Of a stretch of DNA of 64,000 nt, positions 25,673 through 33,718 are shown piece by piece; positions within the stretch are counted from its first letter, which is position 1; every line of letters begins with the position of its first letter. Source of the stretch: Bacillus sp. F19 (GTDB lineage Bacteria > Bacillota > Bacilli > Bacillales > Bacillaceae); assembly GCA_023823795.1 (NCBI GenBank), contig CP085710.1:3188001-3252000 (forward strand). Reading direction: 5' to 3'. The position numbers were made by a program, and so were the translations under genes. The notes below the pieces were generated by a model. That model was not told the origin of the DNA. It saw nothing but the letters and a program-made list of their open reading frames with translations, and did not search any database.

Positions 25673-26560
25673 TTAAGAAAAAGGAGCTACTTTTGGCGGT
25701 GGTGAAGGTGGAGCATTCATCCATTGAGAACAGTACTGAACCTCGCGGGAATGATAGATATTGCCAAGGGTCAAACCTAAATCCCAGTCAAACCAATGTG
25801 CATCAAAGCTTATCGTGCTTGCACCCGGCCTGAACGGCTCATGTGACTCTCCTCCAGACGTTTGCATGCGTTGTGGAGGATTATTCATGATCTCAATATC
25901 CCCAGGGTGATTCCTATTTTCAGGTGGCGTCTTGTTTTCTCGGTCTTTTAACGGTTTCTGCGACCCTTTAAGAGAACCACTCGTCTTTATTGAGACGGTG
26001 GATCCAGTATCTTCTATAAAAGCTTCTGACTTAGCATTTAAACTTGGAGGCTGGATGTTGGTTTCTGATGCCTCAGACTTTGATTGGTTTGAGGAGAGTG
26101 ACTCAGGTGACTTAGGGACCACCGGAAGCTTGTTCGTGACAGCCATTGGCATCGCTCTTCCTGTTTTTCCTGTATCTTTCACCTTTGCAGCCGTTTCTGC
26201 AGATTCACTAGCGTTTACATTCTTATCTAAAGACGGAGGCACTACCTTTTCAACACGCCTATTGGTCTTGTTTGGTGACTTTGAAACAGGCTTTACTGGT
26301 ACGGTTTGATGGGTACCAGGATTCGTCACTGGTTTTTGAACCATTCCACCTTGACTTTTACTTTCGTTTTTTGGTGTAACGGAAACTGCTTTTTCCGAAG
26401 CCTTTGGTTTTTCGATATTATCTAAAACGTGAGTATGTACTGCAGAGTTTTGAGGTTCCGTTTGATCGGCTGCTCTGTTTTTCTCTGCAAATGCATTATT
26501 TGGCAGGAAAGCGGCTGCCCCTAAAAATAAACCCATCAGAATAAAATGTCGGATGTGCAT
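25673..26560 (-). CDS. Secreted low-complexity protein, unknown
   Basis: 295 residues from ATG 26560 with a perfect AAAGGAGGTG site; the longer frame is not supported. There is a signal peptide (HFILMGLFLGAAAF, site at AFA-EK). About 190 residues of Pro/Ser/Lys/Thr-rich linker follow, then a short ordered C-terminus (FDAHWFDWDLGLTLGNIYH) and a proline tail. It lies 54 bases upstream of the DUF1906 gene on the same strand. Shared linker character suggests they act together at the cell surface. Confidence 0.6.
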   Translation of the reverse strand: MHIRHFILMGLFLGAAAFLPNNAFAEKNRAADQTEPQNSAVHTHVLDNIEKPKASEKAVSVTPKNESKSQGGMVQKPVTNPGTHQTVPVKPVSKSPNKTNRRVEKVVPPSLDKNVNASESAETAAKVKDTGKTGRAMPMAVTNKLPVVPKSPESLSSNQSKSEASETNIQPPSLNAKSEAFIEDTGSTVSIKTSGSLKGSQKPLKDRENKTPPENRNHPGDIEIMNNPPQRMQTSGGESHEPFRPGASTISFDAHWFDWDLGLTLGNIYHSREVQYCSQWMNAPPSPPPKVAPFS

Positions 26561-26608
26561 GATTTCACCTCCTTTCAAAAAGCAGAGTGTGATCACTTCT
26601 ATAGACAT

Positions 26609-27039
26609 AATTCGACATTTTTAGTTAATTTTTGTCGGTTGTCTGTTCCTTCAACAAAGAAAGAGTTCTTTCGACCTAAGCTCGATCTATAATAGATGAG
26701 GCGAATTTCCCTGAACAAAAAAGGAGGATTTATTTATAAGTTATGACATTAGTTGTCTATCAAAATGAAAAAAGCCGATCTTCAAATTTGAAAATCGACT
26801 CTAAATAATTAACCTAAACACCCGATTGTTGAACAAGAAACTAATAACATTTACCCCATCAGGTTCCTTCACTTTATGTTTTATAACCACGTTTCAAATT
26901 CAAGCAGTTAACTCAATCATTAATTTCATAAAAAAGAAGCTTATCTTGTTCCTGATAAGCCCCCGGGATCTTAGTAAGGCAGGTGTGTACTTTCTTAAAT
27001 AGGAAAATCTATTTCCTATTAGATCTAAATAATCAAAGT
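26609..27039. other. Gene-free stretch
   Basis: No gene is visible. It holds the upstream region of the secreted-protein operon, one dispersed-motif copy at 26817 (cacccgattgttgaacaag) and a small GCTTATC/GATAAGC hairpin near 26940. Confidence 0.45.
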
Positions 27040-27055
27040 CCATAGGTCTTGCTAA

Positions 27056-27943
27056 TTGTTTACGGTTACAGTAGTTACAGCTTTTTATGATTACCTGTAC
27101 CGTAATGGAGAGTTAGAACAGGACGTTCGTGACAGGCTTATAAAAGAAGTATTTACTGGGGGACGGAGACGGTACAAGAGCTTCCTCCATCATGTAAATG
27201 CAGGTAAGCCTGTAAACAAAAGGGGAACTTGTTTTTTATTAGTCTGGTCTTCAGGTGGTATTGTGTTTGACACTTTGCGAACAGCTGCTGTACTTGGAAT
27301 ACCAGGCTTGCCACCTGTCGTAGATTGGCCAGGGTTCGCAACCAGAACGATTAGTCTCATAGCTGCCATACTGCTTGCTACAGCGACCATCTCTTTTCAA
27401 CGTATATCCCGAGGGGCATGTATTGTATGTGGTCAAGGTCCTTCGGTGAAAATCCAACCTGACCATAAATGGTTCGGCTATGCTGCATTTATACTAACTT
27501 TTCCATATCCTTTATTAAAACTTTATTGGTCCTTCGGTGGAACCCTAGGAGGTGGCCAAAATTTCAATCAACATTCTGCTTATGGAGAAATAATAGTATT
27601 TGGCGTTTGTGCACTACTTTGTCTTGCTCTTGTACAAAAATGGGGGCGTATTTTTCCTAGCTGGGTACCATTTATTTCTGGGAAAAAAGTTCCTCGATTC
27701 ATTCTAATCACCGGAGGTTGGGTTGCTGCATCCATGACAGTTTCAATGGGATTTTTGGCAATATTGGGATCTCTTATGGAGGTATTAGGTCTTGCCGATG
27801 GGCCAATGAATTTCGATGACACAGGTTTGCTAGTATCTATGGTATATGGAGGATGGTTGTTGCTGGGTATAGCGATTACTGGAGCTACTTTGAAATATCA
27901 AAAGCAAACCAGGGGTAAATGTTCAAAGTGTGGAAAAGTTTAA
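27056..27943 (+). CDS. Chimera: tyrosine-recombinase fragment fused to a membrane protein
   Basis: The first 55 residues (VVTAFYDYLYRNGELEQDVRDRL, RRRYKSFLHHVNAGKPVNK) are the core-binding region of a tyrosine site-specific integrase. From about residue 56 the protein changes to six or so membrane helices plus two CxxC knuckles (RGACIVCGQ and GKCSKCGKV), typical of an unrelated conserved membrane protein. The TTG start at 27056 has no clear ribosome binding site. A recombination joined two genes in frame and removed the integrase catalytic domain and probably the membrane protein's start. Confidence 0.65.
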   Translation: MFTVTVVTAFYDYLYRNGELEQDVRDRLIKEVFTGGRRRYKSFLHHVNAGKPVNKRGTCFLLVWSSGGIVFDTLRTAAVLGIPGLPPVVDWPGFATRTISLIAAILLATATISFQRISRGACIVCGQGPSVKIQPDHKWFGYAAFILTFPYPLLKLYWSFGGTLGGGQNFNQHSAYGEIIVFGVCALLCLALVQKWGRIFPSWVPFISGKKVPRFILITGGWVAASMTVSMGFLAILGSLMEVLGLADGPMNFDDTGLLVSMVYGGWLLLGIAITGATLKYQKQTRGKCSKCGKV

Positions 27944-27962
27944 ATAATCTTTATAGACACAT

Positions 27963-27993
27963 TAAAAAAGGATCTTTAATCAAAGATCCTTTT
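27963..27993. terminator. Terminator beside dif-like site F
   Basis: AAAAAAGGATCTTT and AAAGATCCTTTTTT arms around a TAATC loop. It serves the gene ending at 27943 and, on the other strand, the one ending at 28018. Confidence 0.8.
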
Positions 27994-27995
27994 TT

Positions 27996-28023
27996 AATGC
28001 CGATAAGTTCTATTATGTTAACT
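27996..28023 (+). other. dif-like site F overlapping a stop codon
   Basis: Left arm aatgccgataa, spacer gttcta, right arm ttatgttaact. The stop codon of the minus-strand gene (28018-28020) lies in the right arm, as at site D. Confidence 0.6.
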
Positions 28024-28206
28024 AGATTTGTATAGGGTATGCATTAGGATCTTTACATCCTGAATAAATACTCTTTCTTTTGTAGATACATCTAATTTAG
28101 CTTGTTTTACAATTTCTTTTTCATCTTCAACAGATTGTATAATCACAGACCCATGAACTGGTTTATTCTCTTTCCATACAGAATAGTTTACTTCGAACGT
28201 TTTCAA
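28018..28206 (-). CDS. Small hypothetical protein ending in dif-like site F
   Basis: 62 residues from a TTG at 28206 preceded by GAGGAGAGAA. The reading from 28296 has no ribosome binding site. The sequence (KTFEVNYSVWKENKPVHGSV, VEDEKEIVKQAKLD, VFIQDVKILMHTLYKSS) looks like a small alpha/beta protein and resembles no named family I can state with confidence. Confidence 0.5.
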   Translation of the reverse strand: MKTFEVNYSVWKENKPVHGSVIIQSVEDEKEIVKQAKLDVSTKERVFIQDVKILMHTLYKSS

Positions 28207-28296
28207 TATTCTCTCCTCACTCTCGTATCCTATAGTCGCAGTTTGGTTGCCTGATGGCAACCTTTTAGCCTTAATGGCTAATAACGAAAAATACAT

Positions 28297-28778
28297 AAAA
28301 TTAGGATTGCAAAAACTAGGGCGAATTGCTATTTAATATAAGAGTGAGAGGAACAAGCTTTGTGATGTTCAAAAAAACCTTATATATCAATAGTTTGAAG
28401 ATTTTTCATAGTTGGTAATTTTGCCAACTATGAAATCATAAAAAAAGAGCCACTTTTAAGGCTTGGTGACAGGGTTGCTGCTATGAACCGCAAAGTAACC
28501 CTGTCACCAAGCCTTTATGAGTAGTTATGCTGTTAAATTAAACTAGAGGTGATTCAGACGAGTTAACAAACAAGCAACCAACATTCTCGTCCTCAAGGTT
28601 GCTTGTTTGTTGAAGAAATGAAGATTGGAGGTAACCTTGTATGCATAGAGATAGGTAGCCTTCTATGCATCAGTTACATGGCTTGTTCTAATGTATTCGA
28701 TGCAGTGTTAAGGGGTGTTAGTTTATTCGTCCATTTTGAATACCAACATTCAATCTGGCTTTCTTGGAAGGTGATGTA
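28297..28778. other. Gene-free stretch with a palindromic element
   Basis: Besides the 56-bp palindrome at 28459 it contains a pair of related runs near 28630-28665 (ggtaaccttgtatgcatag and ggtagccttctatgcatc). No gene is supported. Confidence 0.45.
28459..28514. repeat. 56-bp palindromic element, copy 1
   Basis: 18-base arms (AGGCTTGGTGACAGGGTT and its perfect complement) flank a 20-base centre, gctgctatgaaccgcaaagt. It occurs again inverted at 29247-29302, and as separated half-copies at 11193 and 12246. Confidence 0.8.
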
Positions 28779-28928
28779 ATGGAGAACAAATGCACTTATT
28801 GTTGGCAGAAATCAGATGATTTGAAGCCATTACCACTAGAACTCAAAGGTGATGACAGAGAAAGGTTTTGCCCGAAGTGCTACCCATCAGTATTGAAGGC
28901 TGTAAAAAACTTGCCCTGGAATAAGTAG
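28779..28928 (+). CDS. Small zinc-ribbon-like protein
   Basis: 49 residues with GGAAGGTG ahead of the ATG. Two knuckles, ENKCTYCWQ and ERFCPKCYP, are 28 residues apart and would bind one zinc ion. This resembles small plasmid- and phage-borne Cys-pair proteins of unknown role. Confidence 0.55.
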   Translation: MENKCTYCWQKSDDLKPLPLELKGDDRERFCPKCYPSVLKAVKNLPWNK

Positions 28929-29089
28929 GGTACCAATCGTGCTGCTAAATTATCCTTTAGCACGGTAAAGTTGTGAAGTGTCATTTTAGCAGCAGGTTTT
29001 GCTAATCTCAAATAGCCCTAAAAAATTTTTCCGCTAGTTTTTCGGGATCTTTTCAGGCACAAAAAAAAGAAGACAAGGAATAAGTTTGA

Positions 29090-29278
29090 TTACTTAAACC
29101 CTGCCTTATTTAGATGGTTGGTAACTGTTTGTCGAGAAACACCAAATGAATTAGCAATCTTTGTCTTTCTAAAACCCTGTTCAAACAGTGAAATCATTTT
29201 CGTTATTTCAACGTCAGTAATTCTCTTTTTCTTAGGTTTAGCTAATAGGCTTGGTGACAGGGTTACTTTGCGGTTCAT
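29090..29278 (-). CDS. Resolvase-type helix-turn-helix peptide starting inside the palindrome
   Basis: 62 residues. The C-terminal 43 (RITDVEITKMISLFEQGFRK, IANSFGVSRQTVTNHLNKAG) form an HTH like the DNA-binding end of serine recombinases or IS regulators. The ATG lies in the centre of the 56-bp palindrome, so the first nine codons (MNRKVTLSP) come from the repeat. It is either a small regulator mobilised by the repeat or a recombinase tail given a new start. Confidence 0.45.
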   Translation of the reverse strand: MNRKVTLSPSLLAKPKKKRITDVEITKMISLFEQGFRKTKIANSFGVSRQTVTNHLNKAGFK

Positions 29279-29302
29279 AGCAGCAACCCTGTCACCAGGC
29301 CT
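29247..29302. repeat. 56-bp palindromic element, copy 2 (inverted)
   Basis: Same arms as 28459-28514 with one change in the outer right arm and the centre in the opposite orientation. The two copies bracket about 730 bp carrying the zinc-ribbon and HTH genes. Confidence 0.8.
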
Positions 29303-29305
29303 AAT

Positions 29306-30144
29306 TAAAACAAAAGGCGGACATGGAATGAGGAGAAATACTAAAACTTGCTGGACTAGTATGTGGCGTTGTTTTCAAACACCCTCTATAACGTTCCGTT
29401 ATTTCAAAAATTATGTGAAAAATCGCTCGACTTGGCATGAATAACGAATCGTATGTCTGTAAGCATCACCGACACCTAACATAAAACGGAGCATCACCCT
29501 TAGAAAGGCGATATTGTACAGGTAGTCGCTAGATTCTCCTTTTTTACATCGTTTTAACACATGCTCCGTAATGGACCCGACATCATCTCATCTGGACTTA
29601 TGAAGATATCGCGATTGTATGATCTTCATTCGAAATGTAAATACTGTAACTGGTACGAGGCTTACTTTGTTAAAGATCTATTTCAATGAAAGAGGGTGAC
29701 AATCTTGAATAGAATTCTTAATCTCCAAAAAATCAATTTTGCAGATGAAAGAGGCGATAATAAACCGGTCAGCTGTACTTCCTGTGACAGCTATAGCTGT
29801 AACAAAAAGCCTGAATGATTTAAAAGCACATACGTAATGAAGTAAGCAGAAAGGAGCCTAAGCCCTTTCTGCTTGTATCCTTTACTGGAATCCGTATTGA
29901 CGTTACGGAGGAGTTCTAAGGAGGTTCAGACATATGAATGAAAACGCAATAAACGTATGGTTCAACGTTTTTATGACAAACAATAAGGTGCCTCTTCAAG
30001 GCTGGAAAATACATATTTCGTTTATTCCGCAGCATTGCCAAGACGTCCTTCGCAAGGTTGCTTCTATTTGTATTCAGCATCAGGTTGCGTTTAAATTTCT
30101 ACTGGATACCCGATTAGTGACATTATCGGGAGGTAAGATGTGGT
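29306..30144 (+). repeat. Tandem duplication, upstream copy of the lanthipeptide unit
   Basis: This segment matches 30345-31325 at high identity. It includes the end of a remnant frame, about 350 bp of leader DNA, a precursor gene and the first part of lanKC. Compared with the downstream copy it lacks 111 bp inside lanKC and stops matching at the KMWS codons. Confidence 0.85.
29705..29818 (+). CDS. Class III lanthipeptide precursor, copy 1
   Basis: 37 residues from TTG, four bases after GAGGGTGACAATC. The leader contains ILNLQKINFADE, matching the leader-helix LQ motif recognised by class III synthetases. The core ends SCTSCDSYSCNKKPE. In it Ser-x2-Ser-x2-Cys (SCDSYSC) is the labionin/lanthionine motif. 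The core differs from copy 2 while the leader is nearly identical, so they should give two products of one synthetase. No protease site is obvious. Confidence 0.8.
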   Translation: MNRILNLQKINFADERGDNKPVSCTSCDSYSCNKKPE

Positions 30145-30158
30145 CGTCGTTTTTTTAA
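29934..30158 (+). pseudogene. Truncated LanKC stub from the duplication
   Basis: 74 codons matching the start of the LanKC at 31003, with the same ribosome binding site (AAGGAGG). Residues 7-43 are missing (MNENA joins directly to NVWFNVF) and the match ends after LSGGKMWS, with a stop three codons later. It retains only part of the lyase-like domain and cannot act as a synthetase. Confidence 0.85.
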
Positions 30159-30167
30159 TAAGGATCG

Positions 30168-30200
30168 AAAAAAACGCTTGGTTTATCAAGCGTTTTATAT
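30168..30200 (+). terminator. Terminator after the LanKC stub
   Basis: AAAACGCTTG and CAAGCGTTTT arms with a short loop. It would separate the copy 1 precursor transcript from copy 2. Confidence 0.75.
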
Positions 30201-30240
30201 GCTTAAATCTGTTGTGATTTAACAAAGTTCTACTGATAGC

Positions 30241-30378
30241 ATATTAATAGGTCTCGATGGTGCCAAAGAAGTGAGAAACTCTGGTTTTCAAAATATAGAG
30301 GTTTTAACAGAAGATACAGTTTTCGAGGGTATCCAACTAATCAAAACAAAAGGCGAACATGGAGAGGAGAAATATTAA
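30241..30378 (+). pseudogene. C-terminal remnant of an unidentified protein
   Basis: The frame reads ILIGLDGAKEVRNSGFQNIE and VLTEDTVFEGIQLIKTKGE to TAA with no start. The end of this frame (IKTKG...HG) is also found at 29306, so the duplication boundary lies inside this former gene. Confidence 0.4.
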
Positions 30379-31325
30379 AACTTGCTGAACTAGTATGTGA
30401 CGTTGTTTTCAAACACCCTCTATAACGTTCCGCTATTTCACAAATTTATGTGTAAAATCGCTCGATTTGGCATGAATAACGAATCGTATGTATGTAAGCA
30501 TCACCGACACCTAACATGAAACGGAGCATCACCCTTAGAAAGGCGATATTCCTTTTTGCGATACTGTACAGGCAGTCGCCCAATCCTCCCTTTATACATC
30601 GATTGACACATACTCCACAATGGACCCGACATCATCTCATCTGGACTTATGAAGATATCGCGATTGTATGATTTTCTTTTGAAATGTAAATACTGTAACT
30701 CGTACAAGGCGTGGTTAGTTAAAGGTCTTTTTTCAACGAAAGGGGGTGACGATCTTGAATAGAATTCTTAATCTCCAAAAAATCAATTTTGCAGATGAAA
30801 AAGGTAGAGGTGATGTGGCAGAACACCCCCACCCCCAAAGCTGTACTTCCTGCACCAGCCATAGCTGTAACAGGCCTGAATGATTTAAAAGCACATACGT
30901 AATGAAATAAGCAGAAAGGAGCCTAAGCCCTTTCTGCTTGTATCCTTTACTGGAATCCGTATTGACGTGACGTAAGGAAGAGTTTTAAGGAGGTTCAGAC
31001 ATATGAATGAAAACGCAATGCGTATCATCCCATCGGAGTGGTACGAATCATTCGATCGTTACTTGCCTGATGAAGATTTGCTCAAGATTGTGCGTCCGAT
31101 TCTTCCCGCCAATTGGACAACACGACGTACAAACGTATGGTTCAACGTTTTTATGACTGACAATAAGATGCCTCTTCAAGGCTGGAAAATACATATTTCG
31201 TCTATTCCGCAGCATTGCCAAGACGTCCTTCGCAAGGTTGCTTCTATTTGTATTCAGCATCAGATTGAATTTAAATTTCTAATGGATACCCAATTAGTGA
31301 CATTATCGGGAGGTAAGATGTGGTC
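30345..31325 (+). repeat. Tandem duplication, downstream copy of the lanthipeptide unit
   Basis: Partner of 29306-30144. It has an extra 16 bases near 30550 and the full start of lanKC. Confidence 0.85.
30755..30883 (+). CDS. Class III lanthipeptide precursor, copy 2
   Basis: 42 residues from TTG after AAAGGGGGTGAC. The leader (NRILNLQKINFADEKG) is almost the same as copy 1. A six-residue extension rich in His and Pro precedes the core SCTSCTSHSCNRPE. Two Ser-x2-Ser registers overlap, one ending in SCTSHSC. It lies 119 bases upstream of lanKC and is presumably co-transcribed with it. Confidence 0.8.
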   Translation: MNRILNLQKINFADEKGRGDVAEHPHPQSCTSCTSHSCNRPE

Positions 31326-33675
31326 GCGGGAGGCGGGAGGAAAATTTATTACCATTTACCCTGCCGACATGATGCAATTTAGAGAGGTGATTGAGCAGCT
31401 TTACTTGTCTCTAAAAGATTATCAAGGCCCCCATATTCTATCAGATAAAAGGTATAAAGATTCGCATACGGTTTATTACCGGTACGGAGGCATCCGTGGC
31501 TACAATCTATTAACACCTGAAGGTGACAAAAGATACTATCTCCTCTCGCCAGACGGAGAACATCATCCCGATCTAAGAATGCCTTACTTTACTCCTCCTT
31601 CGTGGGTAGATGATCCTTTTCCTCAGGATATAGAAGAAGGCGGAGAGGAGTTATTGCTCAATAATGGGAGATACCGAGTGGATAACTCCTTGAATTTTTC
31701 GATGATCGGAGGTGTGTATCTGGCAACGGATTTAACAAACGACACAAAAGTTGTCATTAAAGAAGCAAGACCGTTTACCCAAGTCAACGCAGATGGAACG
31801 GATGCAACAAGTCGACTGGCGAAGGAATTCGACATCTTAAAATTGCTTGCAAACAGTGGAGTTACGCCTAAACCTATCGATTTATTTCAAGACTGGGAGC
31901 ATACTTTTCTCGTCGAGGAGTTTATCGAAGGTATGATGCTTAACAAATTTATAGTCACTCATATTCCTTGGAAATATCGTTCGCCTTCAGATGATGTGAG
32001 GAAAGCGTACCTAGAGAAGCTATTTAAAATCTGGGCCAATATTGCATGTTGTCTTGCTGCATGTCACGCCAAAAACCTAGTTTATTGTGATCTATCTTTA
32101 ACAAATGTGATTGTACAGGCTAATAACGACTACGCAGTTAAATTAATTGATTTCGAAGCAGGTTATCGCAAAGGGATAGATACGCCATCTAAGCTGATTA
32201 CCCCTGGCTTCAATAGTCCTACTTCAGGGCAAGACCCTGGGTTTGAAGACGATATCTACTCGCTTGGATCCATTATGCTGGCTACACTGCTTCCAATTAA
32301 TAGGCTTTTAGAACTGGATCCATCGAAAACCGATTTATTTATCCAGTCGCTCGGAGCTGATGTCGGTTTACCGGAAGCGATGCTCCAACTGATTAAACAA
32401 TGCCTGAGCCACGAAGCAACTAAAAGACCTACAGCCGAGCAGGTAGTTAATCGTATTAAAGCGATCCAAATTGAGATTGAACCAGTGCCTCCGACCGTTA
32501 TTTATCCAAAAGAAGAATTGCTGAATAAGGTTGGAAAGGCAGCTCAGTATATTATACATAGTGCAGACTATTTCAGAAGTGATCGCTTATACCCTGCGGA
32601 CCCTAGAGTATTTCGTTACCACCCGCTTAACATCGCTTATGGCGCTTCTGGTGTAGCCTATGCTCTACATAAACTGACAGGTTCTGTGCCGAAAACAACT
32701 ATTCATTGGATGCTGTCATGCTCAGCAACAACCGATAATTGTCCCCCTGGATTGTACACAGGATTTTCCGGGATTTCTTGGGTCATGCAGGAGTTGGGTT
32801 TACATGAAGTTGCTTTGCATATGATACAGAAGGCTTATGAGCATCCGTTGCTATGGACTTCGGCTAGCCTCTACTCGGGTTGTTCCGGCTTTGGGTTATC
32901 CTGCCTTAACTTGTATCTCGCAACCAAAGATAAACGCTGGTTAAATGTTGCGATTGAAGTTGGAGATCATATTATCCAAACGAAGCAGGATAATTCTGAC
33001 GGAAGCTATTGGCTGGATTATGACGGGGTTGCTTGGAACGGTCTAACCCGAGGCTCAAGCGGAGTTGCGCTTTACCTGCTTTATTTAAGTATGGTAACAG
33101 GAGAAGGTAAATACTTGGAGGTTGGAGAATCGGCACTGGCGTTCGACCTAGCACGTCTCAAAGAGAACGAGCCCGGACATGTTAGTGTTCCTAGAGGGCA
33201 AGCCTTTAACCCAGAAGGTGTTCTGTCCCATTATTGGTACGACGGATCGGCTGGCGTTGCGACTGTGCTTCTTCGTTATTGGGCATACACCAAAAAAACA
33301 GCATATATGGATGTGCTAGAAAAACTCGCTAAAGATACCTGCAAAAAATATACCAGCTTCCCTTCGTTATTCGTAGGACTATCTGGACTAGGCAACTTTC
33401 TGCTAGATTTCTATCAGTTTACAGATGATCCGCAATATCTGCAAGAGGCGTACCGTGCAGCTAACGGCGTGATGTTGTTTACGATAGAAAAACCAATGGG
33501 CATCGCGTTTCCAGGTGAGCAGCTCAGTCGAATTTCAACAGATTATGCGACTGGCTCGGCTGGAATCGCTCTCTTTTTACACCGTCTGGCTCACCACGAT
33601 CAGAAGATGAACAATTTCAATTTTACGCTGGATAAGCTGTTTCAGAATTACAATCATTTCATTAACGCCAACTAG
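31003..33675 (+). CDS. lanKC: Class III lanthionine synthetase LanKC
   Basis: 890 residues, the expected LanKC length. Residues 1-205 are the phospho-Ser/Thr lyase-like domain. Residues 225-490 are the kinase: VVIKEAR (Lys253), Glu275, YCDLSLTN (Asp363, Asn368) and LIDFE (Asp383). Residues 505-885 are the LanC-like cyclase, with GASGVAYALHKL and GLYTGFSGISW repeats; where class I/II enzymes have WCYG this one has HYWYDGSAG, so zinc ligands are absent, the mark of class III. It phosphorylates and eliminates Ser/Thr in the precursors and forms lanthionine or labionin rings. AAGGAGG precedes the ATG. No transporter or peptidase gene follows. Confidence 0.9.
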   Translation: MNENAMRIIPSEWYESFDRYLPDEDLLKIVRPILPANWTTRRTNVWFNVFMTDNKMPLQGWKIHISSIPQHCQDVLRKVASICIQHQIEFKFLMDTQLVTLSGGKMWSREAGGKFITIYPADMMQFREVIEQLYLSLKDYQGPHILSDKRYKDSHTVYYRYGGIRGYNLLTPEGDKRYYLLSPDGEHHPDLRMPYFTPPSWVDDPFPQDIEEGGEELLLNNGRYRVDNSLNFSMIGGVYLATDLTNDTKVVIKEARPFTQVNADGTDATSRLAKEFDILKLLANSGVTPKPIDLFQDWEHTFLVEEFIEGMMLNKFIVTHIPWKYRSPSDDVRKAYLEKLFKIWANIACCLAACHAKNLVYCDLSLTNVIVQANNDYAVKLIDFEAGYRKGIDTPSKLITPGFNSPTSGQDPGFEDDIYSLGSIMLATLLPINRLLELDPSKTDLFIQSLGADVGLPEAMLQLIKQCLSHEATKRPTAEQVVNRIKAIQIEIEPVPPTVIYPKEELLNKVGKAAQYIIHSADYFRSDRLYPADPRVFRYHPLNIAYGASGVAYALHKLTGSVPKTTIHWMLSCSATTDNCPPGLYTGFSGISWVMQELGLHEVALHMIQKAYEHPLLWTSASLYSGCSGFGLSCLNLYLATKDKRWLNVAIEVGDHIIQTKQDNSDGSYWLDYDGVAWNGLTRGSSGVALYLLYLSMVTGEGKYLEVGESALAFDLARLKENEPGHVSVPRGQAFNPEGVLSHYWYDGSAGVATVLLRYWAYTKKTAYMDVLEKLAKDTCKKYTSFPSLFVGLSGLGNFLLDFYQFTDDPQYLQEAYRAANGVMLFTIEKPMGIAFPGEQLSRISTDYATGSAGIALFLHRLAHHDQKMNNFNFTLDKLFQNYNHFINAN

Positions 33676-33678
33676 CAT

Positions 33679-33718
33679 AAATCCCTCGACGCTCTCACCT
33701 AAGCGCCGAGGGATTTTC
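33679..33718 (+). terminator. Terminator of the lanKC transcript
   Basis: AAATCCCTCG and CGAGGGATTTT arms directly after the lanKC stop. Confidence 0.85.

Noticed and set aside
27056-27220. A functional integrase gene
   Set aside because: Only part of the core-binding domain remains; the catalytic Arg/His/Tyr domain is absent.
28459-28514. The 56-bp palindrome as a simple terminator
   Set aside because: There is no T tract on either side, the arms are conserved in sequence at four places, and one copy overlaps a start codon.
30501-30707. Minus-strand frame of 68 codons in the leader region of the second precursor
   Set aside because: The matching region of the upstream duplicate (29440-29690) does not keep the frame, and it overlaps the presumed leader of the lanthipeptide unit.
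31003-33675. LanKC as a class II (LanM) or class IV (LanL) enzyme
   Set aside because: It has a separate protein-kinase domain, which excludes LanM, and it lacks the zinc-ligand Cys/His of the cyclase expected in LanL.
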